Origin: an uncultured Mobiluncus sp.
GTDB lineage: Bacteria; Actinomycetota; Actinomycetes; Actinomycetales; Actinomycetaceae
Direction: 5' to 3'
NCBI RefSeq assembly: GCF_943914685.1
Contig: NZ_CALUCZ010000002.1
Coordinates: forward strand, 112,662 to 176,661
DNA length: 64,000 bases
Every line of letters begins with the position of its first letter. Position 1 is the first letter of the stretch. Below the pieces are notes generated by a model, which was given only the letters and a program-made list of their open reading frames with translations, made no database searches and was not told the origin of the DNA. This document shows, piece by piece, positions 1 to 9,454 of the stretch. Made by a program: the position numbers and the translations under genes.

Positions 1-707
1 ACCGGCACGCACTCCATCCGCACCGCGGAGGGGTTATCAAAACTCAAAGAGGTCAGCTGGCCAACAGTGACCGTCAGAATTGCCCCTTTGGTGTCGGTAA
101 CGGTAAACCCGGAGCTGTTCTTTTTGACGGAGCCTCGCATTCCCAACGAATTCGCGACTTTCTGAACTTGATCAGCGGAAACGTTGGCTCCTTTACCGAC
201 CCGTGAAATCGGGGCTTTGGTGGGAACAGTGGAAAAATAACCCGCCGCTACAAACTCAACATCACCGACCTTTTTCAAACGCTGACTGGCTCCGGGCACG
301 ATAATCTCGGAACCCGCGGCGGTAATAATCGGTCCGTCCGTAATCACCACGCCGTCGCCTTGATTGGGTACTTCGCCCGGTTCGCCGGGGGAAAGCACAC
401 TCCACCCGGTGAAACCGACCACCGTCGCAGCCGCGGCCGCACTCAAACCAACCAGCCAGTTGCGCCGCACTGCCAGCGTGTGACGACGCGCCGCCAAAGA
501 CACGACTTCCGCCACCGGGGTCTGGCCGTCCTCCGTTTCCGCCGCAATCACGTGAGCGGGCGGTTGGGCTGCGAACTCCAACCCTTCTGATTCCATCTGA
601 GCAGCGACCTTAGCACGCAAAGAATCCAAATCAACAGGCAGATTCCGGGCAGGGTCGAGTGAGCGCAGAGCTTCCAGCCCGCTCATCTCGCTGTTGTGGT
701 TCTCCAC
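1..707 (-). CDS. Membrane-anchored protein next to an ECF sigma factor, C-terminus cut by window edge
   Basis: The frame is open on the minus strand from a GTG at 707 to the window edge, so the 3' end is missing. The start has a good ribosome-binding site (GAAGGA, about 8 nt upstream). The visible product has a cytoplasmic N-terminal part of about 80 residues, one hydrophobic segment at about residues 84–104 (LVGLSAAAAATVVGF), then an extracytoplasmic part without recognisable domain. It lies downstream of the ECF sigma gene on the same strand, the usual place for an anti-sigma factor, but I see no HxxxCxxC zinc motif. A role as a sigma partner is inference from position and topology only. 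Confidence 0.7.
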   Translation of the reverse strand, partial: MENHNSEMSGLEALRSLDPARNLPVDLDSLRAKVAAQMESEGLEFAAQPPAHVIAAETEDGQTPVAEVVSLAARRHTLAVRRNWLVGLSAAAAATVVGFTGWSVLSPGEPGEVPNQGDGVVITDGPIITAAGSEIIVPGASQRLKKVGDVEFVAAGYFSTVPTKAPISRVGKGANVSADQVQKVANSLGMRGSVKKNSSGFTVTDTKGAILTVTVGQLTSLSFDNPSAVRMECVP

Positions 708-862
708 TTCCCTGTCCTTCTGTTGACCGGTAATCGTTGGGATTACCGCGCTTCGTCGTTCTTATTGATTAAAACTTGGCTGGTCGAAACCGTCCTCAGG
801 CCCGGCGCAGTTTCGACCTTGCAACATATACATGTAACTGGCCTGGCGTTTCTTACACTTTT

Positions 863-1363
863 CTAGGAAGTATTTTTGTCAATCGCTTCCTCCAGTCGTT
901 TTCGTGCCCGCGACAACGCCGCGTCCGCGGCCGAACGGCTCACTCCCAGGTACTTCGCTAAGGCATCGCCACTCAAGCCTTCCCAAGCAACCGCCAAGAG
1001 AATCTCACGGTCGCGCTCGCTGAGGCTCAGCAGGGCCGCTCGCATGCCCTGGTCCTCCACGACGAGTTGTGCCGGATCGGAAAAATCGGTGGAGTCCAGG
1101 TTTTCCTGGTTATCCCCCATAGGCAAGGATTTCTTTTTTCGGTACCAGTTAGCCAAAGTCAAGCCCGCGGTTTTGTACAACCAAGGCAGTTCAGCGCCCG
1201 CGGGGACCTCGGTTTTTTTCTTCCACATCAAGGTAAAGACTTCCGCGGCGAGGTCTTCGGCGTCGCCATAGGCTCCGCGTCGATAGAGAAACCGCACAAT
1301 AGCCGTGCTATGTTCAGCAAATACCCGCTCAAACCACTGTTCATCGTGGATAGCGGTGGACAT
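863..1363 (-). CDS. ECF-family RNA polymerase sigma factor
   Basis: A protein of about 166 residues with the sigma-70 ECF plan: region 2 in the first half (FLYRRGAYGDAEDLAAEVF) and a region 4 helix-turn-helix near the end (LSERDREILLAVAWEGLSG, then YLGVSRSAADAALSRARKR). I chose the ATG at 1363 because GGGAGAGG precedes it; an upstream TTG in frame at 1393 has no such site. It would direct RNA polymerase to a small set of promoters. The membrane protein downstream is the likely regulatory partner. Stimulus and regulon cannot be read from the sequence. Confidence 0.88.
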   Translation of the reverse strand: MSTAIHDEQWFERVFAEHSTAIVRFLYRRGAYGDAEDLAAEVFTLMWKKKTEVPAGAELPWLYKTAGLTLANWYRKKKSLPMGDNQENLDSTDFSDPAQLVVEDQGMRAALLSLSERDREILLAVAWEGLSGDALAKYLGVSRSAADAALSRARKRLEEAIDKNTS

Positions 1364-1493
1364 AGGTTCGGCCTCTCCCTTGACGCGGCGCAATAAAATA
1401 GTTAACTCATACGAATATACCCTGTAACGCGCTCGACCATGAACCCATCGCTAAATCTGAACAGAATCAGGCCTGGCGTTGAGGTTAAATGCT

Positions 1494-1521
1494 TTGCGGG
1501 CCCGCAGAGGCGGACCCGCAA
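1494..1521 (-). terminator. Putative clpC terminator hairpin
   Basis: Inverted repeat with 12-nt arms (TTGCGGGCCCGC and GCGGACCCGCAA, one wobble pair) and an AGAG loop, just past the clpC stop. The following sequence on the minus strand is only weakly T-rich. Confidence 0.5.
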
Positions 1522-1538
1522 GTTGGTTTCGAAAGCGT

Positions 1539-4193
1539 CTAGGAAGCAGGTTCCTTTTCCGAGGATTCTTCCGTTTCCTTAGCAGCCAGTTCAGCTTCCC
1601 GAATCGTTGCCGCGGTCACGTCTTCGAGCTTGCGGCGCTGTTGCGCCCGCCCTTCGGGCAGACCGTCCTCGCCGGTAAACTTGAACTCGGCGTCGTCAGT
1701 GAACTCCCAATCCGTCCCGCTGACCTTGTCCGCCGATTCGTGCTTGATGAACTTCGGCTCGACGTCAACCGTAACGGTCTGGCCTTCACGCAGCTCAGAG
1801 AACAAAATCTTTTCAGACAGGACGTCCTCGATTTCGCGCTGCACCGCCCGACGCAACGGACGAGCCCCCAACGTCTTGTCAAAGCCCTTGTGCGCCAGCA
1901 GAGCCCGCGCCGCGGGGGTCAGCTGCAGAGCCATGCCCTGATCCAGCATCCGGTCGTCGAGCTTGGCGACCATCAAATCAACGATCTGGAGGATTTCGCC
2001 TTTCTCAAGCTGCGGGAACACCACGATTTCGTCCACACGGTTGAGGAACTCGGGCCGGAAGTGCTGTTTCAGTTCTTCCTGCACCTTGCCTTTCATTCGC
2101 TGATAGTCCGTGGACAGCTCACCGCTGGCCTGGAACCCGGTCAGCACGCCCTTGTTGATTTCACGAGTACCGAGGTTCGTGGTCATGATGATAATGGTGT
2201 TCTTAAAGTCGACCAAGCGGCCTTGTGAATCAGTGAGGTGGCCTTCCTCCAACACCTGCAGCAGGCTGTTAAAGATGTCCGGGTGGGCCTTTTCCACTTC
2301 ATCGAACAGCACTACGCTGAAGGGCTTGCGGCGCACCTTTTCGGTGAGCTGACCGCCCTCGTCATAGCCGACATAGCCCGGAGGCGAACCGAACAGTCGG
2401 GAGGCCGTGTGCTTTTCCGAAAACTCGGACATATCCAGTTGGACCAAGGCGTTCTCGTCTCCAAAGAGGAATTCCGCCAGTGCCTTGGCGAGCTCGGTTT
2501 TGCCCACCCCGGTCGGACCGGCGAACACGAACGAGCCGCCGGGACGCTTCGGGTCTTTCAAACCGGCGCGGGTCCGGCGAATAGACTGAGACACCGCCTT
2601 GACCGCCTCGTCCTGACCGATAATGCGCTTGTGCAGCTCGTCCTCCATGCGCAGCAGCTTCGAGGATTCTGCCTGAGTGAGTTTGAACACCGGAATGCCG
2701 GTGGCCATCGCCAAAACCTCGGCGATTTGTTCCTCGTCAACCACCGACTCGGAGGTGTCTTCGCCTTGGCGCCACTGAGATTCCTTCGCCGCGCGTTCCT
2801 CTGTCAGATTCTTTTCTTCGTCACGCAGCTGGGCAGCCTTTTCAAAATCTTGCGCGTCAATGGCGGCCTCTTTCGCCTGGCGGGCCTTGGCGATTTTCTC
2901 ATCAACTTCTTTCAGCTCCGGCGGTGCCGTCATTCGCTTAATCCGTAAACGCGCCCCTGCCTCGTCAACCAGGTCAATTGCCTTATCCGGCAAGAACCTG
3001 TCAGACACGTAACGGTCAGCGAGCTGCGCCGCGGCAGCGAGAGCCGCGTCAGTAATCATGACCCGGTGGTGAGACTCGTAGCGATCCCGCAGCCCTTTGA
3101 GAATGGCAACGGTTTCTTCCACACTGGGTTCTTCGACTTTCACCGGCTGGAAACGGCGTTCCAGAGCGGAGTCTTTCTCGATGTACTTGCGGTACTCGTC
3201 AATGGTGGTGGCGCCGATAGTCTGCAGCTCACCGCGGGCCAGCATCGGTTTCAAAATCGAGGCGGCGTCAATCGCGCCCTCCGCCGCGCCCGCACCCACC
3301 AGGGTATGAATCTCATCGATGAACAAGATGATGTCCCCGCGGGTGCGGATTTCTTTCAGTACTTTCTTAAGGCGTTCCTCGAAGTCGCCGCGGTAGCGCG
3401 AGCCCGCCACCAAGGAACCCATATCCAAGGAATAGAGCTGTTTATCTTTCAAGGTTTCCGGGACGTCGCCGCGGACAATGCCCTGAGCCAGGCCCTCCAC
3501 CACGGCGGTTTTGCCCACCCCGGGTTCGCCGACCAAGACCGGATTGTTCTTAGTACGCCGGGACAGGATTTGCATGACGCGTTCCATTTCCTTGGTGCGC
3601 CCGATGACCGGGTCAAGTTTGGACTCCCGCGCTGCCTGGGTGAGGTTACGTCCGAACTGGTCCAAAATCGCTGAGTTACCCCCGGCGTTGGGGTTATCCG
3701 CCCGTCCGCCACCGACACCCACAGTATCGCGGCCGCTCTGTTGAGTCTGACCGCCTTGGTAACCGGAGAGCAGTTCAATGACGGTCTGGCGCACATTGTT
3801 CAGGTCAGCACCGAGTTTGATGAGGACTTGGGCGGCGACCCCGTCACCTTCCCGCAGCAGTCCCAGCAGGATATGTTCGGTACCGATGTAGTTGTGCCCC
3901 AGCTGCAGCGCCTCGCGCATCGAAAACTCTAGCACCTTGCGGGCACGCGGAGTAAAGGGGATATGGCCGGTGGTGGGCTGTTCACCTTCACCGATAATCT
4001 CAATGACCTGGGCGCGCACGGCCTCCAGCGAGATACCCATCGTTTCCAAAGCTCGCGCTGCGATACCGTCGCCCTCGTGGATGAGACCCAGCAGCAGGTG
4101 CTCGGTACCGATGTAGTTTTGGTTCAACCGGCGGGCTTCGTCTTGGGCTAACACCACCACCCGGCGGGCTCGGTCGGTAAATCTTTCAAACAT
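1539..4193 (-). CDS. clpC: ATP-dependent Clp protease ATP-binding subunit ClpC
   Basis: An 884-residue AAA+ unfoldase that feeds substrates to ClpP. It has the full ClpC plan: an N-terminal double Clp repeat (about residues 1–145, with LNQNYIGTEHLLLGL and LGHNYIGTEHILLGL), first AAA+ domain with Walker A GEPGVGKT, a UVR-like linker (DAQDFEKAAQLRDEE), second AAA+ domain with Walker A GPTGVGKT, and a C-terminal D2-small domain. Length matches the family. The ATG at 4193 has AAAGGGAG upstream. It stands alone between the sigma gene and dtd. The acidic E/K/A-rich C-terminal tail is ordinary for actinobacterial ClpC. Identification is secure. Confidence 0.97.
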   Translation of the reverse strand: MFERFTDRARRVVVLAQDEARRLNQNYIGTEHLLLGLIHEGDGIAARALETMGISLEAVRAQVIEIIGEGEQPTTGHIPFTPRARKVLEFSMREALQLGHNYIGTEHILLGLLREGDGVAAQVLIKLGADLNNVRQTVIELLSGYQGGQTQQSGRDTVGVGGGRADNPNAGGNSAILDQFGRNLTQAARESKLDPVIGRTKEMERVMQILSRRTKNNPVLVGEPGVGKTAVVEGLAQGIVRGDVPETLKDKQLYSLDMGSLVAGSRYRGDFEERLKKVLKEIRTRGDIILFIDEIHTLVGAGAAEGAIDAASILKPMLARGELQTIGATTIDEYRKYIEKDSALERRFQPVKVEEPSVEETVAILKGLRDRYESHHRVMITDAALAAAAQLADRYVSDRFLPDKAIDLVDEAGARLRIKRMTAPPELKEVDEKIAKARQAKEAAIDAQDFEKAAQLRDEEKNLTEERAAKESQWRQGEDTSESVVDEEQIAEVLAMATGIPVFKLTQAESSKLLRMEDELHKRIIGQDEAVKAVSQSIRRTRAGLKDPKRPGGSFVFAGPTGVGKTELAKALAEFLFGDENALVQLDMSEFSEKHTASRLFGSPPGYVGYDEGGQLTEKVRRKPFSVVLFDEVEKAHPDIFNSLLQVLEEGHLTDSQGRLVDFKNTIIIMTTNLGTREINKGVLTGFQASGELSTDYQRMKGKVQEELKQHFRPEFLNRVDEIVVFPQLEKGEILQIVDLMVAKLDDRMLDQGMALQLTPAARALLAHKGFDKTLGARPLRRAVQREIEDVLSEKILFSELREGQTVTVDVEPKFIKHESADKVSGTDWEFTDDAEFKFTGEDGLPEGRAQQRRKLEDVTAATIREAELAAKETEESSEKEPAS

Positions 4194-4270
4194 ACGTACT
4201 CCCTTTTATACTCGCTACCAATTTATGCCCCCGCACCGCGAAAACGCGACCGTGTTCACTACCGGCTAAT

Positions 4271-4753
4271 TCACACTTCCAACAGAATCGTGAAAGGCCC
4301 GTCATTGGTGAAACTCACTTTCATGTCCGCTCCGAAAATTCCCTGTTCTACCCGCATACCCTGGTCCTGCAGTGCTGCCCCCACCGCATCGACCAGCGGT
4401 TGAGCCACCTCTCCCGGCGCCGCCGCCACCCACGAGGGCCGATTACCCTTGCGAGCGTCTCCGTAGAGCGTGAACTGGCTGATCAGCAGCACCGGTAAAC
4501 CCAACTGGACCGCAGACACTTCCGCACCACGCGCTTGTGAAAGTTTCTCAGACCCCCCATCCGCATCGTAGGCTCCCGGAGCGTCAAAAATGCGAAGATT
4601 CGCAATCTTGCGCGCCATTTTTTCGACCTGTGCCGCCCCGTCGCTATGCGTGACCCCCAACAGCACCACCAGCCCAGGGCCCGTAAATTCGCCGGTAGTA
4701 TCCCCGTTAACCACACATTTCGCGCCCGTGACACGCTGAATCACTGCCCGCAT
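4271..4753 (-). CDS. dtd: D-aminoacyl-tRNA deacylase
   Basis: About 160 residues, full length for DTD, the enzyme that hydrolyses D-aminoacyl-tRNAs in the cytoplasm. Diagnostic motifs are the N-terminal MRAVIQRV, the active-site stretch LLISQFTLYGDARKGNRPSW, and the cross-subunit motif near the C-terminus (VSFTNDGPFT). I start at the ATG at 4753 (GGAAAGGG upstream) rather than at an upstream in-frame start, because MRAVIQRV is the conserved N-terminus. Confidence 0.95.
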   Translation of the reverse strand: MRAVIQRVTGAKCVVNGDTTGEFTGPGLVVLLGVTHSDGAAQVEKMARKIANLRIFDAPGAYDADGGSEKLSQARGAEVSAVQLGLPVLLISQFTLYGDARKGNRPSWVAAAPGEVAQPLVDAVGAALQDQGMRVEQGIFGADMKVSFTNDGPFTILLEV

Positions 4754-4804
4754 TGATTTTTCCCTTTCCAATTCTGTGCCGTTTTTTGCCGGTCTGTTCC
4801 GGGT

Positions 4805-5161
4805 TCACCAGGGAGTTGGGGGACGTTGCCCCGTTCCTCGCGAGTTCTTGCCACGCCGGCGCCACGAAGCCACGGCGGGACGCACGTCCGCCAGATAAAC
4901 CGCCGGAATAATCAGAGCCATCATCACCCCGAACAAGCCGACGAAAGCGTTAGGGGTTAGTCCCAGGAACGAAATCACCAGCGCCAGTAGGTTCAGCAGG
5001 GCCCAAAAGTTGCGAGTTCGTTTGCCTTCCGTTGGGAAAGCTTGGGCTGGGGTGGTTAGGGCGTGTATCAAGGCATACAGGCTCATTCCCACCACCACCA
5101 GGACCAGTCCCAGCACCAGTAAGGCCTGCACCGAGTTTATGGCCGCGAAAACACCCGACAT
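4805..5161 (-). CDS. DUF2516 family membrane protein
   Basis: A 118-residue protein with three hydrophobic segments (about residues 10–32, 50–68 and 72–92) and a basic C-terminal tail. Length, topology and sequence fit the actinobacterial DUF2516 family, which has no known function. Its ATG sits one base after the ygfZ stop (TAA-A-ATG), so the two genes are probably translated from one message. Confidence 0.75.
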   Translation of the reverse strand: MSGVFAAINSVQALLVLGLVLVVVGMSLYALIHALTTPAQAFPTEGKRTRNFWALLNLLALVISFLGLTPNAFVGLFGVMMALIIPAVYLADVRPAVASWRRRGKNSRGTGQRPPTPW

Positions 5162-5162
5162 T

Positions 5163-6266
5163 TTATTTCCTCGCTTTCAATCCCAGTAAGCCGCCCAGCT
5201 TACTGTCGTCTAGGCGGCGCGGGTTTTCCCCGCTCGGATCCACGATGACGCTTTGTGCCGCGCGCGTTCCCTCCACCAACAGCATTTCCGCGGGGTCAAC
5301 CTGGCGTTTGACCAAACCCAGACCGATTTGACCGTCCGTGGGGTGGTACGCCACCGAGGTTAACACCCCGACTTCACTACCATCAGACTCCAAAGTGAGG
5401 GAGGAACCTATGGCTGGCAATTCCTCACGCGACCCATCTAGGTCCAAGAACGTGAGTCGGCGCGGGGGACGTCCCCGGTTAGTCAGTTTTGCCACGGTTT
5501 CTTGACCGGGATAGCAGCCCTTTTGCAAACTGACGGCGACACGCAGCCAGTCCAACTCATGAGGGAGGATCCCCGGCTTGCCCTCGCGGCCTAGGCGGGG
5601 GTGCCACAGGGAAATTCTCACGGCTTCCCAAGCACCCAAGTCCGCTTTCACCAGCTCGCTTGCTGTTGCTTTTGCCTCGAGCACCGGTAGGTCTAGGCGC
5701 GAAACTACCGCTAGTTCACGGTGGGGGGCGGCGGGGTCGTCCCCCGGGTGACTCGTGCCCGCAGCGGTAAAAACGGTCGTGTTTCCCACCGGTCCGGGCC
5801 ACGGATCAGACCAGGTCACAGCACAGTGCGTGCTCCAGAACCGGGCTGCTGAAGAATCCTCGTCCCCGGTTTTCAGATAGCCCAAGACCGCGAAGTCTGC
5901 GCTCACATCAGCAATCTCAACGCGGGAACGGAACCGCATTGACTGGAAAAACTCAGCGGCACCTCCCGGTTCTTCCGTCAAAATCCACACGGCACTGCCA
6001 TCGTCGACGGCGAAAAAGCTCAGCTCCACGTGTCCGGTGGGGTCGAGAATGAGGGCTTCGCACGGCACGTCAGGCTCCCAGTTGGAAAAGTCTTGGGCGC
6101 TGATAGAGTTCAGCCAAGCCCAGCGATCCGGCCCGGAAACTTTCAGCACTCCCAAGGGAATCGTGGCGTAGCCGCGGCCTTCGAGCAGTTCGAGGCCGTG
6201 ATTCCAGCCCGCGTCTATCGCCGCTCCGGGCCAAGTTCGGTCGATACTCGGATAGGTGACCTGCAT
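5163..6266 (-). CDS. ygfZ: YgfZ/CAF17-type folate-binding Fe–S cluster assembly protein
   Basis: A 367-residue GcvT-like protein carrying the YgfZ signature KGCYPGQE (within LQKGCYPGQETVAKL), whose cysteine is the family hallmark. YgfZ/CAF17 proteins bind a folate and help assemble or repair certain 4Fe–4S enzymes. The N-terminal part has the expected sequence around the folate-binding fold (WAWLNSISAQDFSNW). The ATG at 6266 follows AAAAGGGGG. It is the first gene of a pair with the DUF2516 protein. Confidence 0.9.
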   Translation of the reverse strand: MQVTYPSIDRTWPGAAIDAGWNHGLELLEGRGYATIPLGVLKVSGPDRWAWLNSISAQDFSNWEPDVPCEALILDPTGHVELSFFAVDDGSAVWILTEEPGGAAEFFQSMRFRSRVEIADVSADFAVLGYLKTGDEDSSAARFWSTHCAVTWSDPWPGPVGNTTVFTAAGTSHPGDDPAAPHRELAVVSRLDLPVLEAKATASELVKADLGAWEAVRISLWHPRLGREGKPGILPHELDWLRVAVSLQKGCYPGQETVAKLTNRGRPPRRLTFLDLDGSREELPAIGSSLTLESDGSEVGVLTSVAYHPTDGQIGLGLVKRQVDPAEMLLVEGTRAAQSVIVDPSGENPRRLDDSKLGGLLGLKARK

Positions 6267-6312
6267 TTTACCCCCTTTTCACCACTTTGGACGCAACCGT
6301 GAGAAATCTTCC

Positions 6313-7263
6313 TCAAGCCAGTGTAGGGCCCTCCCCCACTAAAAGCCGCGCCAGAATATAAAGTGGGACAGACGCCGCCAGAACGGGAATGAAAGCTTGA
6401 CTCACCGCGGCCGAGACTGTTGACGGAGCCAAGTCACCGCTGAAAAGTACGGTCAGTGACGCGAACGCGATTCCATACACCACTCCCAACAGCAGACCGG
6501 AAACCAGGGACACGGTCAGGCTGGGGAGGTGTCCTCCCGCGAAGAGCACCAGCTGATCCCGCGAGGTTCCCTCCATGACGAGAATGGCCGCCCCGGCTGC
6601 CAAACCGAAAATGACCGAAAACAGGATCCCCGCGAAAACTCTCCATTTCAGCTGCCAGTTAGCGCTCATCGCCATGCCGATGCACCCTCCAATGAGGGTG
6701 ACTGCTCCAGGCACCAGCAGGAAGTACCACAGCGTTTCCGACTCCAGCATGACCCACGCCCCGGCAGTGGAGACGATGAGGATTCCGGCCGCGTTACCCG
6801 CTGCTGAGTTCAGTAAGTTCTCCCTGGGGTTACGCAGCATTTCTGCGATGAAAACCCCAATCATTCCCAACCCGACGACCTCAGCCACTATCGAGAAATC
6901 TGCAAAGATTCTTCCCGTCAGTAAAGCCAGTACCCCAAAGACAGTCAGCAAAATGAAAGATGACCGCGGGGCGGGAAGATGCGCCAAATGCGCCCAGCCG
7001 TAAGCAAAACACACCACCGCGATGGTCGCAGCTATGGTCAGGAAATCCGGGGGGAGCACAAAAATCAGGGACATTCCCAGAGCGGCTAGAGCGGTAATAA
7101 TCTCAGGGTGGGCACAGATGACCCGCCCCATCAGGGACTCAGGAACTTTCGGCAGCTTTTCAATCTTTTCGGCTTGGTGTTCCTCTCGCCGCACGCGGCG
7201 CGTGATTTTTACCGTATCGGTCAGCGAAGGGTCCGGCATTTCCGCGTTGGGCTGGGAAGTCAT
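6313..7263 (-). CDS. Multi-pass membrane protein, unrecognised
   Basis: 316 residues. A charged N-terminal tail of about 45 residues (RRVRREEHQAEKIEK) precedes about eight to nine hydrophobic segments that fill the rest, so it is an integral membrane protein. I do not recognise a transporter signature or catalytic motif. It faces away from the phosphate genes across a 448-bp intergenic region and lies upstream of ygfZ on the same strand with a 46-bp gap, so it could be cotranscribed with ygfZ. Confidence 0.7.
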   Translation of the reverse strand: MTSQPNAEMPDPSLTDTVKITRRVRREEHQAEKIEKLPKVPESLMGRVICAHPEIITALAALGMSLIFVLPPDFLTIAATIAVVCFAYGWAHLAHLPAPRSSFILLTVFGVLALLTGRIFADFSIVAEVVGLGMIGVFIAEMLRNPRENLLNSAAGNAAGILIVSTAGAWVMLESETLWYFLLVPGAVTLIGGCIGMAMSANWQLKWRVFAGILFSVIFGLAAGAAILVMEGTSRDQLVLFAGGHLPSLTVSLVSGLLLGVVYGIAFASLTVLFSGDLAPSTVSAAVSQAFIPVLAASVPLYILARLLVGEGPTLA

Positions 7264-7711
7264 GTTCCGATTCTCTCATAAGTTCGGCAGCTCTCAGGAA
7301 CAGACCGTTTCACGCGTTCCGGGAGGGTTAAACTTTGAAGGCCCCGACGTGCGGAGCCTTCAACGACACCGAAACCGTAAAGCGCCTGTCGGCGCGAAGG
7401 CCGCTCGTAGCGGCAGTATATGGAGCCCGGGGCTTCTACGGACATCGATGTCTTGTATTTAAGTTACCACACCAGCGAAACGTTGTCTCGAGATTTTACT
7501 TAATTTACTTTTTAACTCCCCTTTAACCTGACAAAGTTCCTGCACCACTGTTCATGGCCCTGACTTTGCCTTGAAATTTACACCGTTTTTACAATGTAGG
7601 TTCCGAACGGATAGAGTAAACAAGGTTAGCTAGGTGGGCTGTGCCGGAACTATTGAAACCGGCTCTTCGGACCGCCAGGTTTGCCGAATCCATCACTAAG
7701 AAGGGTGAAAA
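7264..7711. other. 448-bp divergent intergenic region with three short hairpins
   Basis: No convincing gene. It holds the divergent promoters of the membrane protein (minus) and the DUF47–pit pair (plus). Three closely spaced inverted repeats lie at 7337–7361 (GAAGGC/GCCTTC), 7382–7395 (GCGCC/GGCGC) and 7400–7414 (GCCGCT/AGCGGC), and a fourth short one at about 7424–7434. The part from about 7450 to 7690 is AT-rich and looks like promoter DNA. Confidence 0.5.
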
Positions 7712-8332
7712 ATGGGCCTGTTCCATCGCGCCAAAGACGAGAGATTTTTCGAGCAGCTCACCGAAATTGCCGGTAACCTGATAGAAGGTGCCGATATCTT
7801 GGCAAAGTTGATGGCTCTCCCGCCCGCACAACGCGACGGTGAGCGCAACAACTTACACGCGGTCGAGAATTCCTCCGATGATTTGACCCACGCGTTTATG
7901 AACAAAATTAACCAGACTTTCGTCACCCCTCTGGATCGTGACGACCTCAGCGAACTGGCTTACCGACTCGATGACTGCATGGATTTGATTGACGAAGCCG
8001 GGAATCTCATCGTGGTTTATCAGCTGCAGGAAATCCCCGAATGCTTACACAAACAGGCGGCTATCCTCCAAAAGTGCGCCGCGGTTACAGCTAGTGCCAT
8101 GCCTCGGCTGAAAACCTTGGACGAGTTAAGCGAATACTGGGTGGAGGTCAATCGCTTAGAGAATCAAGCCGACCAGATTTATATGCACTGCCTGTCCGAC
8201 ATTGTGAATAATAATCCTGACCCGATAGCGGTTATCAAGTTGAAAGACGTCACCGAGCGGCTTGAGGATGCCTGCGATGCGTTCGAGCATCTGGCTGCTC
8301 TGGTCGAAGGTATCGCAATCAAGGAATCTTGA
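7712..8332 (+). CDS. DUF47 family (PhoU-like) phosphate transport accessory protein
   Basis: 206 residues, predicted all-helical and PhoU-like, with the DUF47 pattern (FFEQLTEIAGNLIEGADIL near the N-terminus; KLKDVTERLEDACDAFEHL near the C-terminus, the latter with the PhoU-type acidic motif). DUF47 proteins are encoded with Pit transporters and are thought to modulate them. Here the gene ends 12 bp before the pit start, so the two form an operon. The ATG at 7712 has GAAGGG upstream. Confidence 0.9.
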   Translation: MGLFHRAKDERFFEQLTEIAGNLIEGADILAKLMALPPAQRDGERNNLHAVENSSDDLTHAFMNKINQTFVTPLDRDDLSELAYRLDDCMDLIDEAGNLIVVYQLQEIPECLHKQAAILQKCAAVTASAMPRLKTLDELSEYWVEVNRLENQADQIYMHCLSDIVNNNPDPIAVIKLKDVTERLEDACDAFEHLAALVEGIAIKES

Positions 8333-8344
8333 GGGTGCTCCCGG

Positions 8345-9379
8345 ATGGACATTTCTCTGGTACTGGTTATTTGTGTCGTTGTCCTCGCAGTTACCTTTGA
8401 TTTCACCAACGGTTTTCACGACGCTGCCAACGCTATCGCCACCGCAATTTCCACGCGGGCTTGGGAACCGCGCACCGCTTTGGCTATGGCTGCGGTCATG
8501 AACTTGGTGGGGTCTTTGCTGGGGACTGAAGTAGCGAAAACTATCGGTTCTGGAATCATTGATATGTCGGGATACGCTACGGCGGTTTCCCACGCCGAGA
8601 GGGCCCACGGCCTGTTGATTATTCTTGGCGGCTTGATTGGGGCCATTTGCTGGAACATCATCACCTGGTATTTCGGGCTGCCGTCCTCGTCCTCTCACGC
8701 GCTGATTGGCGGTCTGGCGGGGGCGGGTTTAGCTGCGGGCGTCACGGTGAACTGGGCGACGATTACTTCTCACGTCCTGATTCCGATGGTGGTTTCCCCG
8801 CTCATCGGTTTCACTTTTGCGTATGTGCTGATGAGCCTGGTTATGGTGGCTATGAAAAACCTGGCTTACCGCCGGACCATGCGTAAATTCCGGGTTGGTC
8901 AAAAGTTTTCTTCCGCGGCCCTAGCCCTAGGTCACGGTTTGCAGGATGCTCAAAAGACCATGGGGGTCATTTTCATCGCTCTGGTAGCTTCCGGTCACGT
9001 CGACTTGGACGACCCGATTCCTCTATGGGTCAAGTTCGCGGCGGCTATGGCCATCGCGGCCGGCACTTTCGTGGGTGGGTTTCGCATCATGAAAACCTTG
9101 GGTTCGAGGGTGATTCATGTCGATCCGGCCAACGGTTTTGTCTCCGAGACGGTTGCCGCGGGGGTGCTGTACTTCACGGCGTTTATCTGGCACGCCCCGA
9201 TTTCCACCACCCATACCGTGACCACCGCCATCATGGGGGTGGGTGCGACCCGCAGGCTTTCCGCAGTGCGCTGGGGAACGGCCGGAAACATTGTGGTGGC
9301 TTGGGTGCTGACTCTCCCCGCTGCCGCCGCGGTAGCAGCCGCGGTCTACACTCTGTTGGAATTCCTGTTCCGAATTTAG
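8345..9379 (+). CDS. pit: Inorganic phosphate transporter, Pit family
   Basis: 344 residues with about ten membrane segments. The two PiT signature repeats are visible: DFTNGFHDAANAIATAIST near the N-terminus and a matching repeat in the C-terminal half (ALGHGLQDAQKTMGV; APISTTHTVTTAIMGVG). Family members carry metal-phosphate with protons across the cytoplasmic membrane. It follows the DUF47 gene with a 12-bp gap and lies beside polyphosphate genes, so phosphate uptake and storage are encoded together. Confidence 0.93.
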   Translation: MDISLVLVICVVVLAVTFDFTNGFHDAANAIATAISTRAWEPRTALAMAAVMNLVGSLLGTEVAKTIGSGIIDMSGYATAVSHAERAHGLLIILGGLIGAICWNIITWYFGLPSSSSHALIGGLAGAGLAAGVTVNWATITSHVLIPMVVSPLIGFTFAYVLMSLVMVAMKNLAYRRTMRKFRVGQKFSSAALALGHGLQDAQKTMGVIFIALVASGHVDLDDPIPLWVKFAAAMAIAAGTFVGGFRIMKTLGSRVIHVDPANGFVSETVAAGVLYFTAFIWHAPISTTHTVTTAIMGVGATRRLSAVRWGTAGNIVVAWVLTLPAAAAVAAAVYTLLEFLFRI

Positions 9380-9454
9380 GCAGCGCCACCCACCGACAAC
9401 TCAGCAAACCCGAAAAAAGGCCGGCCGGGCTTGTGAATACTGAAAATTACCGCG

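Noticed and set aside
1479..2228. Long plus-strand frame opposite clpC
   Set aside because: It is antisense to a certain ClpC gene, has no recognisable protein features and no ribosome-binding site.
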